This document shows, piece after piece, positions 19,701-29,120 of a stretch of 30,689 nucleotides of DNA. This stretch comes from Penaeus vannamei (taxonomy: Eukaryota > Arthropoda > Malacostraca > Decapoda > Penaeidae), in assembly GCF_042767895.1 (NCBI RefSeq), contig NC_091582.1, positions 17,238,109 to 17,268,797 on the forward strand. The letters run 5' to 3'. The position numbers and the translations under genes were made by a program. The stretch's first letter is position 1. Each line of letters begins with the position of its first letter. The notes beneath the pieces were generated by a model, which was not told the origin of the DNA, did no database searches, and saw only the letters and a program-made list of their open reading frames with translations.

Positions 19701-20189
19701 TCCGATCCCTTCCGTGCCCAACTGTAGCTCGTGATGGGCCGCAGCCTCTTATCTGGGGCCTCGCTACACGACATTCGCTTATCTCACCCCCTCCCCTCCT
19801 CTCTCCTCCCTCCCTCCAACCCCCTCCCCTTCCTCCCTCCAACCCTCCCCCTTCCCCCTGCCAACCCTCCCCCCCCCTCCCCCATCAGCTGGCCGCAAGA
19901 CACTAGCCGGCCGGGACAAGGAGCACTCTTGCGCAACCCGGGTCTACACGTTCACTTATTCAGGCTTACACAAGGGAGATTATGTATAAATGAACACGTG
20001 TCCCCCGCTGAATTTATCGGTTTGTATTATCATTTGATGCATCATACAATCCGTACCTATGTGGAGGCAAGCATAATGCTTTCATTTGTATGCACAGTTG
20101 CACTCAAGTATACGCTTGCACACACCCACACACTCACAGATGGATGTGCACGCACCGCACCTTCCCTATACATACACAGGCACACAGAC
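19701..20189. other. Unique DNA with an embedded CCCT tract, up to the gap
   Basis: Mixed CpG-containing sequence with a C-rich tract at 19785-19885. From 20085 it becomes CACA/CACT-rich, so the assembly gap begins at the edge of a degenerate CA repeat. No gene recognised. Confidence 0.4.
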
Positions 20190-20689
20190 NNNNNNNNNNN
20201 NNNNNNNNNNNNNNNNNNNNNNNNNNNNNNNNNNNNNNNNNNNNNNNNNNNNNNNNNNNNNNNNNNNNNNNNNNNNNNNNNNNNNNNNNNNNNNNNNNNN
20301 NNNNNNNNNNNNNNNNNNNNNNNNNNNNNNNNNNNNNNNNNNNNNNNNNNNNNNNNNNNNNNNNNNNNNNNNNNNNNNNNNNNNNNNNNNNNNNNNNNNN
20401 NNNNNNNNNNNNNNNNNNNNNNNNNNNNNNNNNNNNNNNNNNNNNNNNNNNNNNNNNNNNNNNNNNNNNNNNNNNNNNNNNNNNNNNNNNNNNNNNNNNN
20501 NNNNNNNNNNNNNNNNNNNNNNNNNNNNNNNNNNNNNNNNNNNNNNNNNNNNNNNNNNNNNNNNNNNNNNNNNNNNNNNNNNNNNNNNNNNNNNNNNNNN
20601 NNNNNNNNNNNNNNNNNNNNNNNNNNNNNNNNNNNNNNNNNNNNNNNNNNNNNNNNNNNNNNNNNNNNNNNNNNNNNNNNNNNNNNNNN
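20190..20689. other. Assembly gap of exactly 500 N
   Basis: A run of exactly 500 N, the usual placeholder length for a gap of unknown size. The left flank is ACACAGAC-rich and the right flank is GTATGTGCGAGCGTACG-rich, so a repeat probably caused the break. Apparent open frames that cross it have no meaning. Confidence 0.99.
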
Positions 20690-20945
20690 TGTTCGCCCGT
20701 ATGTGCGAGCGTACGTGTATGTATAAGCGAGTGAAATTTCCCTCGCCATTTGCATTCTACTCCTCGCCCTGAGTACTGCGCAGAAGGAAATCGCAGCCAA
20801 AGACGCGAAATTCCCTCGTGACTCCCTGAAGGATTTCCTCCGCCGCCAAGGAACTGCAGAAGGAAATTACGAAGCGAGACGTGAGCCGAAGGCGCCGCTG
20901 GCATATCAACTGCAACGTCCTTCTCCCGAGCAAGCGCAGCAGCCT
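20690..20945. other. CpG-rich island with a two-copy ~75-bp diverged repeat
   Basis: GAAATTTCCCTCG (20733) and GAAATTCCCTCG (20807) are 74 bases apart, and GCAGAAGGAAAT occurs at 20780 and 20856, 76 apart. This marks a tandem duplication of roughly 75 bp. An octamer ATTTGCAT is at 20748. No gene recognised. Confidence 0.5.
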
Positions 20946-21340
20946 TAACCCTTCCCTTAACCCTTCTTTTCTTTTCTTTTCTTCCCTTTTTCATTTCTTT
21001 TCTTCTCTTCGCTTCTCTTCAACTCTTTTTCTTTTCCTTCCCTCGTCTTCTTTTTCTTTTCTTTACTTTACTTCTCCCTTCCTTTCCTTTACCCCCAAAC
21101 TAAACCCTTCATAATCTCCTTCCCTTTTTTCCTTACTCATCCTTCTCGCCTTCATTCCCTCCTCCCCTTCCCTACCCTTCCTCCCCTTCCTTCCCCCCCT
21201 CCTCCCCTTCCTCCCCCTTTCCCCCCCTCCCCCTTCCCCCAAAGTAACCCCTCTCCCTCCTCCCTCCTCTCCCCTCCTCCCCCTTCCCCCAAAGCAACCC
21301 CACTCCCCCCTCACCCTTCCCCCTTCTCCCTTTCACCGCG
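20946..21340 (+). repeat. Pyrimidine tract: TTTTC to CCCTT/CCCCTCC
   Basis: CTTTT repeats to about 21080, then C-rich modules. CTCCCCCTTCCCCCAAAG occurs twice (about 21227 and 21278), a ~50-bp repeat. Confidence 0.85.
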
Positions 21341-21654
21341 TCCCTCAACCAAACCAAAATCCAAAGTAAAACAAGCACGAGAGCAACACGAACACGGCGC
21401 CAGACACGTGACCCGCATGCACAGCGCCCATTCACAGAGGACGCGTCACCGATCCCCGCCCAATCCCAATCAGCGTGGGGCGGGGCGCCAGCTGAGCGAG
21501 ACGTGGCCCTGAACAGTCTTGGGGGCGCGGGACTCGAGAAGAGAGGTCGTGGTTCAGAATTCTAGGGCAAAGGCTTGACGTGTTCAAGTTCTTAAATCTG
21601 AGATCTTGGGACACTCTTAAGTACAGAATTCACGATGAACGACTTAAAGCAGAA
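21341..21654. other. Unique island grading into the 64/52-bp repeat ladder
   Basis: CpG-rich at 21340-21530, then sequence with TTCAGAATTCT, AAAGGCTTGA and TCAAGTTCTT that resembles the repeats to its right and may be their most decayed edge. No gene. Confidence 0.4.
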
Positions 21655-21860
21655 ATCTCGAAGTCCTGAAGCAGAATTATTTGATAATTCGCGTAAAAAG
21701 GTCTTTGAAGTGGATCTTAAAGCACAGTCCTGAAGCAAAATTATTTGATAATTCGCGTAAAAAGGTCTTTGAAGTGGATCTTAAAGCACAGTCCTGAAGC
21801 AGAGTTCTTTGAAAAGTTCGCGTAAAAAGGTCTTTGAACGGGATCTTAAATCAGAAGCCT
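21655..21860 (+). repeat. Three-copy 64-bp tandem repeat
   Basis: GTCCTGAAGCA occurs at 21663, 21727 and 21791, giving an exact 64-bp period. Each unit has ATTATTTGATAATTCGCGTA or a variant, then AAAAAGGTCTTTGAA and GGATCTTAAA. The third unit is diverged in the middle. 64 is not divisible by three, so the array is not a coding repeat. Confidence 0.93.
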
Positions 21861-21990
21861 TGAACGATCTCGCCAAAGATCTAGAACACCGATCAGAGTC
21901 TTCGGACAGAGACCTTGAACAACCTCGGTCATCAAGCAAAGCCCTCAGAGATCTTGAACAGCCTCGCCAAAGGTCTTGAACAGCGACCCT
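21861..21990 (+). repeat. Degenerate copies linking the 64-bp and 52-bp arrays
   Basis: Motifs TTGAAC, CCTCG, AAGACC/AAGGTCTTGAAC and ATCAA recur at irregular 20-50 bp spacing, as if this were a diverged form of the 52-bp unit. Confidence 0.6.
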
Positions 21991-22255
21991 GATCAACCTC
22001 GGCCTAGAAAAGACCTTATTCAAAGTTCTTCGTTGAACAGAGCCCTTGATCAACCTCAGCAAAGACCTCATTCAAAGTTCTTCGTTGAACAGAGCCCTTG
22101 ATCAACCTCGGCAAAGACCTTATTCAAAGTTCTTCGTTGAACAGAGCCCTTGATCAACCTCGGCAAAGACCTTATTCAAAGTTCTTCGTTGAACAGAGCC
22201 CTTGATCAACCTCGGCAAAGATCAATTATTTATTATTACTTATTCAATGTTCTTC
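21991..22255 (+). repeat. 52-bp tandem repeat, five copies
   Basis: GATCAACCTCGGC marks unit starts at 21991, 22048, 22100, 22152 and 22204 (first interval 57, then exactly 52). Units contain AAAGACCTTATTCAAAGTTC and TTCGTTGAACAGAGCCCTT. The last is broken by a TTATTTATTATTA insertion. Near-identity of the middle units implies recent expansion. Confidence 0.95.
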
Positions 22256-22540
22256 GGGCAGAGACCTTGCTACGCCTTCCCTCCCGAAGGTCTTGGCCAA
22301 GAGAGCTACGCGAGGTTTCGCCAACGACGCCGACATCGGGATGCGCGTCTCGTTCCGTTCCGTCGTTCCTTTCCACGTTCCGGAACTGGATGCGGAACGA
22401 GGTCTTCCTCTTCCTCGCCCGTTCATTAATATTCTTCCTTACTTCCTTCCTTCCTTCCGTATATCACATGGTTCGTTGTCATTGGAACAGCCATCGTTGC
22501 GAACACCAATCGTTGTTCTTATTTGATAAAGATCATCCAT
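22256..22540. other. CpG-rich island, then (TTCC)n and unique sequence
   Basis: Sequence to 22420 is rich in CpG and free of simple repeats, with open frames of 60-77 codons in several frames. A short (CTTC)n lies at 22437-22458. No frame shows a recognised domain, so no exon is called. Confidence 0.35.
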
Positions 22541-22884
22541 AAGAACATTCTTGTTATCATCACTGTTATCATTACCTTCATTTTCATCACTATCATCACA
22601 TTATCATGAAACCACTGTAATTATCTTATCGTACGTCAAACATAACTCTAAAATAAATATTACCACCACCGCTATTTTTCTCTTCATTTCCATCAACTAT
22701 TTCTTTCTCTCTCTGTACAATTACAAACAAAACACACACAAAAAGAGACGCACGAAAAACGGACATTAATCACCTGGCAATAACAGTAACAGACAAGCAC
22801 GCCACACCGAGACAGACAGACAAAGGGAAGTTAGAGAGAATAAAAATATTAAGCCAGTAGCAGTGTATAAAGAGATTATATATA

Positions 22885-22885
<1 letters not shown>
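22541..22885. other. AT-rich unique region with ATC repeats
   Basis: Loose TTATCATCA repeats at 22550-22610, then unique AT-rich sequence. Nothing recognised. Confidence 0.4.
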
Positions 22886-22887
<2 letters not shown>

Positions 22888-22950
<63 letters not shown>

Positions 22951-22962
22951 TGTGTGTGTGTA

Positions 22963-23060
<98 letters not shown>

Positions 23061-23135
23061 TGAAAGAGCGAGAGAGAAAGAGATAGAGATATAGAGAGAG
23101 AGAAAGAGAGAGAGAGAGAAAAAGAGAGAGAGAAT
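22888..23135 (+). repeat. (TG)n then (GA)n compound microsatellite
   Basis: About 98 bp of TG with two TATG interruptions switch directly at 22986 to a nearly pure GA run of ~66 bp, then GAGA with AAAG, GATA and CGAG variants to 23135. Confidence 0.96.
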
Positions 23136-23229
23136 AACGAGAACATTTAAAGAAAGACAAACGAAGGCACAGCTAGACACAGAAGCAGGTCATGAGAAAC
23201 AGACAAGACAAGACAAGACAAGATAGACA
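23136..23229 (+). repeat. Spacer with (AGACA)n pentanucleotide
   Basis: Unique A-rich DNA followed by four AGACA units at about 23202-23222. Confidence 0.7.
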
Positions 23230-23460
23230 GGCGTGTGGGGGTAGAAGATTTAGGGGAGAGAGGGGAAGGGATGTTGGGATGCGGGGGAGGGAGGGGAGGG
23301 AGGGGAGGAGGGAGAGGGCCTTCGGGTGCTTGAAATAGGGAGGGGAGGAAGGGAGAGAGAAGGGAGGGAGGGAGAGGGTCTTCGGGTGCATGAAACAGGA
23401 GGGAGAGGGTCTCAAGGGTGCAGGAAATAGGGAGGAATGAGGATGGGGACGAAGGAAGGG
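23230..23460 (+). repeat. G-rich degenerate minisatellite
   Basis: GGGAGAGGGCCTTCGGGTGC, its variant with GTCTTCGGGTGC, and GGGTCTCAAGGGTGC occur at about 23309, 23370 and 23403, each followed by TGAAA or AGGAAATAGGGAGG. Many GGG runs give quadruplex potential. Confidence 0.75.
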
Positions 23461-23940
23461 AGAGGATGGTGAAGGAGATCTGAAGGTGAGGGAGGCGAAG
23501 GGAAAGATCTAATGGTAAGGTAAGGAAAAAAAGAAAAAAATGGCTGAACAAAAGTAAAACAGAGGTCTAGAGACGACGAAGATGAAGCGAAGGAAATCTC
23601 AGAACAAGGAAAGAGGCAAGGGAGAAGAGAAGATCCAAGGGTAAGAAAAGAAAGGAAAAAGACGCAAGGGAGAAGAGGAGATCCAAGAGTAAGGAAAGAA
23701 AGGAGAAAGAAAAGGGAAAAGAGGAAATCCAAGGGCAAGAAAACAAAGGAAAAAGAGGGAAGGGAGAAAAGGGGAGCTAAGGGCAAGAGGAAAGAAAGAG
23801 GAAAGAGAGGGAAAAAGACCAGAGAGAGAAGGCGGGGCGAGTGGAAGGGGCGCTTGAGACAGCGAGAGGAGAAAGAAGAAAGAAAGAAGAGAAAAAGAAA
23901 AAAAGAAAAAAAGCAGCCCTTCTTCGTCAGTGAGAGGAAG
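23461..23940 (+). repeat. Purine tract with a ~47-bp tandem repeat
   Basis: A/G-rich throughout. GATCCAAG, or the variants AATCCAAG and GAGCTAAG, recur at about 23632, 23680, 23726 and 23774, each preceded by GGGAGAAGAG and followed by AAGAAAAGAAAGGA. The long minus frames are Ser/Phe/Leu repeat translations. Confidence 0.82.
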
Positions 23941-23944
23941 ACGA

Positions 23945-24110
23945 AATACCCCCACGGCACCTCCCTCCTCTCCTTCCCTTCCCCTCCTCACCCTCCCTCC
24001 CTGCCACCCTCCCCTCTCCCCCTCCCTCACCCTTCTCCTCCCTCTCCCACTCCGCACCCCCACCCCCACCAGCCCCCTCCCCTCTCCCCCTCCCTCCACC
24101 CGACCCCGGC
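23945..24110 (+). repeat. (CCCT)n pyrimidine tract
   Basis: CCTCCC, CCCTCC and CCCCAC modules. It forms a sharp purine-to-pyrimidine switch with the preceding tract. Confidence 0.88.
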
Positions 24111-24280
24111 GTGCAAACATCTCAAAACCTGGCGCGCCGATCCTGCACCTCGCGGGAAATCTTTAGATCTCATTTGCATATTTCTTTGTCGGGATCGTCG
24201 CGTTTCTTGCTCTCTTTACGCAATTTCTCGAGTCCCAACTACGGCTGTAAGTCTGGGTAGTTTGACGACCTCTCTCTCTC
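24111..24280. other. Unique CpG-containing island
   Basis: Balanced sequence with GGCGCGCC (24132-24139) and a POU octamer ATTTGCAT (24172-24179). No gene. Confidence 0.4.
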
Positions 24281-24600
24281 TTCCTCCTCTTCGTCATCTT
24301 ATCATCGTCATTATCCTCATCATCTTCACCATCACCATCATCTTTATTATTACTATTAATAACATTATCATCATCTTCATTATTATCATCATCATCATTA
24401 CCATTGCTATTATTATCATCGTTACCATTGTTATTATTATCATCACTGTCATTGTTATCATTATCATCATCATTATTATTATCATTACTATTAGCATCAT
24501 TATCATCAACATCATTATAATTACCATCATTATCATTACCCTCATTTCCATTATAACCAAAAGCAAAAACATCATTACCACAATTATTATTACCATGCAA
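24281..24600 (+). repeat. (ATC/ATT)n trinucleotide array, ~300 bp
   Basis: CATCATTATTATC-type triplets keep a common three-base phase over about 300 bases with ACC and ACT variants. This explains long Ile, Asn/Asp and Met frames on both strands. Confidence 0.93.
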
Positions 24601-24900
24601 CTTTACCACAATTAATTACCTACCTTCGACTCAAAAAAAAAAAATAATAATGATAATGAAAATAATAAAAATAAAATAATAATTACCCACAAAATCCTTA
24701 TTTTTCCTTCTAATGCCCCTCATCCCTAATCCTAAAAAGACTAGGCCTACATGCAAATAAACCAAGAAATGAAAATCTAAAAAATCGACAAAAAAAACAA
24801 TAATAATAATAACGCTAACGAGAAATAACCAGAGACAACATAAAAATCACCAAACATCCTCATCTTCCCTCCCAGAGTCCCCGAAACCTCCCCATTCTAA
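24601..24900. other. A-rich low-complexity spacer
   Basis: A-runs and AAT repeats at 24636-24680 and 24805-24815. TAGGCCTA at 24742-24749 is followed directly by an inverted octamer ATGCAAAT at 24751-24758. No gene. Confidence 0.4.
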
Positions 24901-25035
24901 AAAAAAATATATCTTGTCGCCCCCGCCCCTGCCGCCGCCCACTGGACCCGCCCACACGCCCGCCCATACCCGCCTCCCCCCGCCCATATTTGAGCCGCTG
25001 GAACAAACCCCCTCATCCATAACCCGGCGGGAGGG
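24901..25035 (+). repeat. CCCGCC-rich degenerate repeat
   Basis: CCGCCC, CCCGCCCA and CACGCCCGCCCATA modules; G-rich on the minus strand. Ends in unique sequence. Confidence 0.65.
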
Positions 25036-25117
25036 GGACATGATAATGAAATAGAAGAAGGTTAAATAAGCAAACGAGGCGGACAGCGGATCAAAACAAA
25101 TCAAAACAGAGACAGAA

Positions 25118-25716
25118 GAAAAAAATGTAATAATAATAATATGCAAAGACGGGGTGGAATACATAATAAAAAGACGGAGTGGAATGGAGTTAACGTAAGA
25201 AAAAAATATAATAATAATAATATGCAAAGACGGAGAGGAATACATAATAAAAAGAAGGAGTGGAATGGAATTAACGTAGGAAAAAATGTAATAATAATAT
25301 GCAAAGACGGAGAGGAATACATAATAAAAAGAAGGAGAAGAATGGAGCTAATGTAAGAAAAAAATATAATGATAATAATATGCAAAGACAGAGAGGAATG
25401 GAGCTGACGTAAGAAAAATATATAATAATAATAATAATATGCAAAGACGGAGAGGAATACATAATACAAAGGAGAGGAGTGGAGTTAACGTAAGAAAAAA
25501 ATATAATAATAATAATATGCAAAGACGGAGAGGAATACATAATACAAAGGAGAGGAAAGGAGCTAACGTAAGAGAAAAACATAATAATAATAATAATAAT
25601 ATACAAAGACGGAGTGGAATGGAGTTAACGTAAGAAGAAAATATAATAATAATAATAATATGCAAAGACGGAGACGAATACATAATACAAAGGAGAAGAA
25701 TGGAGCCAACGTAGGC
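25118..25716 (+). repeat. Eight-copy ~80-bp tandem repeat with short variants
   Basis: ATGCAAAGACGG-like starts lie at 25141, 25222, 25299, 25380, 25439, 25517, 25601 and 25660 (periods 81, 77, 81, 59, 78, 84, 59). Units comprise AAGACGGAGAGGAATACATA, AAAAAGAAGGAGTGGAATGG, a GTTAACGTAAGAAA module and (ATA)n of variable length. The fourth and seventh units lack the ~20-base ATACATAAT-A-GGAG segment. Confidence 0.95.
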
Positions 25717-25794
25717 CTATATGTAAGGTTAATAGAAAAAATAAGCGATTTGGAGACACCATCTTTCGGGACAACAGACAGGTTTGGTAACCAG

Positions 25795-26115
25795 AACCCT
25801 TCCCTTCCCCTCCCCTCCCCTTCCCTCCCCTTCCCTCCAGTCCCCTTCTTCCTCCCCTACCCTCTCTTCCACTGCCACCCATCCCCCAGGCCCCATAGAT
25901 CCCCACCCCTTTCCTCTCCTTCTCCCTCTCTCTCTCTCTCTCTCTCCCCTCTCTTCCTCCCCCTCCACCATCCTCTCCCTCCCACCCTCCCTCCATCCCC
26001 TCCCACCCTCCCTCCCTCCATCCCCTCCCACCTCCTCCCCTCCCTCCATCCCCTCCCTCCCTCCCTCCATCCCCTCCCACCCTCCCCCCATCCCCCCATC
26101 CCTCCCCACTCCCAC
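25795..26115 (+). repeat. CCCT/CCCTCCAT pyrimidine tract
   Basis: CCCCTTCC modules, (CT)n at 25924-25946, then CCTCCATCCCCTCCCACC repeats at about 25982-26105 with spacings around 18-35 bases. Confidence 0.88.
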
Positions 26116-26285
26116 TGTGCTACCGGCGTTACCTGCTCATTAATATTCAGGATGGCACCGGGATGCTCCTCCTCGCGAGATGAATCCGCTGCTGCTGCTG
26201 CTGCTGCTGCTGGCGGGGAGGAAGAGGATGCTGGACGTCAGCCTGGGTCGACACGGCGAGACACACGACCGCGATCGCACCTGAT
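26116..26285. other. CpG-rich island with (GCT)8
   Basis: Unique sequence with eight GCT triplets at 26188-26211. On + a frame from 26152 reads Met-Ala-Pro then an Ala8 run; on minus the Ala frame runs to a strong-looking donor, CAG|GTAACG (exon end 26133), but has an in-frame TGA about 30 bases upstream of the run and no good acceptor. An exon is possible but not supported. Confidence 0.35.
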
Positions 26286-26556
26286 CCTCTCTCCCCTCTC
26301 CCTCTCCCTCTCCCTCTCACCGCTACCGCCCCTTTCCTCTCCCTCTCGTCCCCTCCCTCCCCTCTTCCTCTCCCTCTCACCGCTCCCGCCCCTTTCCTCT
26401 CCCTCTCGTCCCCTCCCTCCCCACCAATGTCTGCTTCTCCCTTCCCTCTTTCCCCTTCTCTTCCCCTTCCCTGGAGCTTTATCTCTTCTCTTCCCACTCG
26501 CCACAGCTGTCTCCCCATCTATTCCCTCCCCACTCCTGTCTGTCTCCCCCTTCCCC
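26286..26556 (+). repeat. CCCTCT pyrimidine tract with a two-copy 60-bp repeat
   Basis: CACCGCT-CCGCCCCTTTCC, CTCTCGTCCCCTCCCTCC occur at 26318 and 26378, an exact 60-bp duplication. The remainder is CCCT/TTCCCC sequence to the foldback element. Confidence 0.85.
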
Positions 26557-26717
26557 ATTGCAACAGGAACAACGAAGGGAAGGGCAAGAAAACACACGAA
26601 TATGCCGAAGGCCTTTTCGCTATTGCTTTCGCTATTGCCCTGGCGAAGCAATGGCGAAAAGGCCTTCGGCATATTCGTGTGTTTTCTTGCCCTTCCCTTC
26701 GTTGTTCCTGTTGCAAT
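26557..26717. mobile_element. 161-bp foldback element (candidate MITE) with 64-bp perfect arms
   Basis: The left arm 26557-26620 is the exact reverse complement of the right arm 26654-26717. A further ~9 bases pair imperfectly (26621-26629 with 26645-26653) around a short centre at 26637. Arms start ATTGCAACAGG and contain CGAATATGCCGAAGGCC. The 12-mer CCCTTCCCCATT flanks it at 26548-26559 and 26739-26750; this could be a target-site duplication that includes some right-hand sequence, but the flanks are C-rich so chance is possible. No transposase. Open frames through it are mirror images of each other. An alternative reading is a hairpin-RNA locus. Confidence 0.6.
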
Positions 26718-27007
26718 CTGTTCATCATGAATTCCACACCCTTCCCCATTACACCCCAACGACTACTCCCCTCTTTCCTCGTCTCCTATACCCTCTTCCT
26801 TCCCCTTTTCCCCCTCCCCATAGCTGCCTTCCCCCCTTCTTCTTCCCCTCATAATTATGTTCTTCTCCCCTTCCACCCTCCCACATATCCCCCCCCCACA
26901 CACCCTTCCCCTTCCCCCCCCACCCAACAATCCTCTCCCACCCCCACCCCTTCTCCCCCTCAAACTCCTCTCCCCATAACTGCTCCCCCACCCCCATGAA
27001 AAGCGTA
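26718..27007 (+). repeat. C-rich pyrimidine tract
   Basis: CCCCTTCC and CCCACCC modules with ATAACTG/ATAATTATG interruptions. No gene. Confidence 0.8.
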
Positions 27008-27026
27008 CCCCCCCCCCCCCCCCCCC
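27008..27026 (+). repeat. Poly(C) of 19
   Basis: An uninterrupted C homopolymer, the longest in the window. Length may be unreliable in the assembly. Confidence 0.9.
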
Positions 27027-27160
27027 TTCTGCTTTCATTACAGACCCTGGACGACCATCGCCTCAGCCGACAACGACCCTGTGTGAGCTTCCGTGGGTCG
27101 TTCTACATATCGTTTCCGGGTCGTAATCTTTTCATGTTAAATTAGATTTGTATTCCTTTT
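27027..27160. other. Unique island with a hairpin
   Basis: AACGACCC (27072-27079) pairs with GGGTCGTT (27095-27102) around a 15-base loop, and a third GGGTCGT follows at 27118-27124. No gene recognised. Confidence 0.4.
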
Positions 27161-27189
27161 CCTCCTATCTTATCTATTCATTTTTTCCT

Positions 27190-27390
27190 ATTTATTTTAT
27201 TTATTTATTTATTTATTTATCTTATTATTTATTTATTTATTCATCTTATTATCTATATATTTATTCATCTCTTTATTTATCTTATTATTTATCTATTTAT
27301 CTTATTATCTATTTATTTATTTATCTTATTATTTACTTATTTATTCATCTTATTATCTATCTTTTTATCTTTTTATTTACTCATTTTTTT
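27190..27390 (+). repeat. (TTTA)n/(TATC)n array in constant tetranucleotide phase
   Basis: TTTA units are interrupted by ATCTTATTAT at 27219, 27243, 27279, 27299, 27323 and 27347. All intervals (24, 36, 20, 24, 24) are multiples of four. Confidence 0.92.
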
Positions 27391-27395
27391 TATCC

Positions 27396-27409
27396 GGGGG
27401 GGGGGGGGG
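27396..27409 (+). repeat. Poly(G) of 14
   Basis: A G homopolymer directly after the TTTA array. Confidence 0.9.
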
Positions 27410-27699
27410 ATGTCCTTGTCCATTCACTTTTCGCGGATGTCAGTGAGCTTGAGTACGAATGCGCATGTACACGTGCATACGTAAGTGCGCGGAAATGCGA
27501 ACATGAATATGAATGTGAAAGCCAATGCCAATGTCAATGTCAATGTAAAAGCAAACCTGCCTATAAATATGTATATATGTTCGGTCATGTGCGCCCTTCT
27601 CTACGCCCGCGACCCCCAACTCAATACATAACCTTTCTAAGCATGAAAACTACAAGGCCAGATCCCCCCTCCCTCTCTCCCTCCCCCGAGACACGCCCC
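27410..27699. other. Unique segment with hexanucleotide repeats
   Basis: GCGCATGTACACGTGCATACG-type alternating sequence to about 27490, then CAATGC and CAATGT hexamers at 27522-27546, then unique DNA and a CCCT tract from 27665. No gene. Confidence 0.4.
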
Positions 27700-28085
27700 C
27701 TCCCCCCAGAAATAAAATAAAATTACACCTACCTGACTCTCCCCCCCCAAACCCATAGGACCCCAGAAGCAAAACCGAATGACGCCAAAAATATAAAATA
27801 AAATAAATAAATACAAAAACAAACTCAATTTTCATCCGACTCTCCCCCCACCTCCCAACCCCCCCTAGCAAAACAGAATGACGCCAAAAAATAAAATAAA
27901 ATAAATAAATAAAATACATAAAAAATATATCTAAAATAAATACATAAAAATTACGTTAATTTTCACCCAGAAGCAAACCAGAACTACAAAATCAAAAACA
28001 AAATAACAAAAAATAAAACAATAAATCAAAATAAAACCCAATTTTCACCCACCTCTCTCCCCAAGCCCCAACACGCCTCTCCGAC
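27700..28085 (+). repeat. Degenerate ~100-bp tandem repeat, about four copies
   Basis: Modules CTCTCCCCCC, AGCAAAACCGAATGACGCC, AAATAAAATAAAATAAATAA and CAATTTTCATCC repeat in order. AGCAAAAC or a variant occurs at 27768, 27867 and 27972 (periods 99 and 105). The last copies are truncated and diverged. Confidence 0.8.
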
Positions 28086-28370
28086 CCCCCCCCACCCACC
28101 CCCACCCCCACTTCATTAACATACATTCATAAAAGCTACGTGTTGTCTCTGGATAATATAACGTACCGCTGATGCATATTCATTCATTATTAACGGAATG
28201 AGATTTGGTTAGAGTGAGTTATCTCTCTGGACGGGGAACATAGGCCTATGGGGCGCGGCGGGCAATCTTCCGGGCACTGTGATTAATTTGCTTAGGCCTA
28301 TGTGAATAAATGTCAGCGAAATTTTGAAGACCCGTTATTGGGATGTGGAACGGAGTGAGGGGATGAATGA
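28086..28370. other. Unique island with two TAGGCCTA palindromes
   Basis: C-rich start, then ordinary sequence. TAGGCCTA occurs at 28241-28248 and 28293-28300, 52 bases apart. AATAAA lies near 28306. No gene. Confidence 0.4.
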
Positions 28371-28480
28371 GCGCGTGAGTGAGTGAGTGAGTGAGTGAGC
28401 AGGTGAGTGAGTTAGGGGGTAGATGGGTGAGTGGGTGAGTGAGTGAGTGAATGAGCGAGCGAGCAAGTTAGTGAATGAGT
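28371..28480 (+). repeat. (GAGT)n degenerate tetranucleotide
   Basis: GTGA/GAGT units with GAGC, GGGT and GAAT variants. Confidence 0.88.
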
Positions 28481-28485
28481 GAATG

Positions 28486-28725
<240 letters not shown>

Positions 28726-29120
28726 GAATAACTGAATGAATGAATGACCCAATCAATGAATGAGTGCTCCACTACACGATAGAGCGTAAGCGAATCCGTA
28801 GAAGACTCAGAGAAAGAGAAAAAGAAACCCCAAACCAAACACCACACCCTTGCCACGCCACTCGCAACCCACCGACCCCCCAGAAGACCCTAAGACAAAG
28901 ACGCAGTACTCGCCACCCCGATAAATCTCCCTCTCCCTTATAAGACGACCCTTAAACAACAACAAAAACAAAGAGTTTCATATAAAAAAAGGACAGCGGC
29001 GCAAAAACAAACGAGAAATGCCTATGGAAATGAAGCCAAAACCGGGAAGAAAGAAAATGGAAATGATATCGAGGAAAACGACACAATGGCCATATACAGG
29101 ACCGTAATCTTCCTCCATTT
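28726..29120. other. A/C-rich unique region
   Basis: TGAATGAATGA units at 28733-28765, then A-rich mixed sequence with no fixed repeat. ATTTGCAT at 29117-29124 ends it. No gene. Confidence 0.4.

Noticed and set aside
19731..20994. Frames of 214-331 codons near the gap
   Set aside because: They exist only because N bases contain no stop codon.
22150..22542. 130-codon + frame from the 52-bp array into a CpG-rich island
   Set aside because: Starts in a tandem repeat whose unit is not a multiple of three and shows no domain.
25660..26730. 356-codon + frame
   Set aside because: Runs through pyrimidine tracts and the foldback element; repeat translation.
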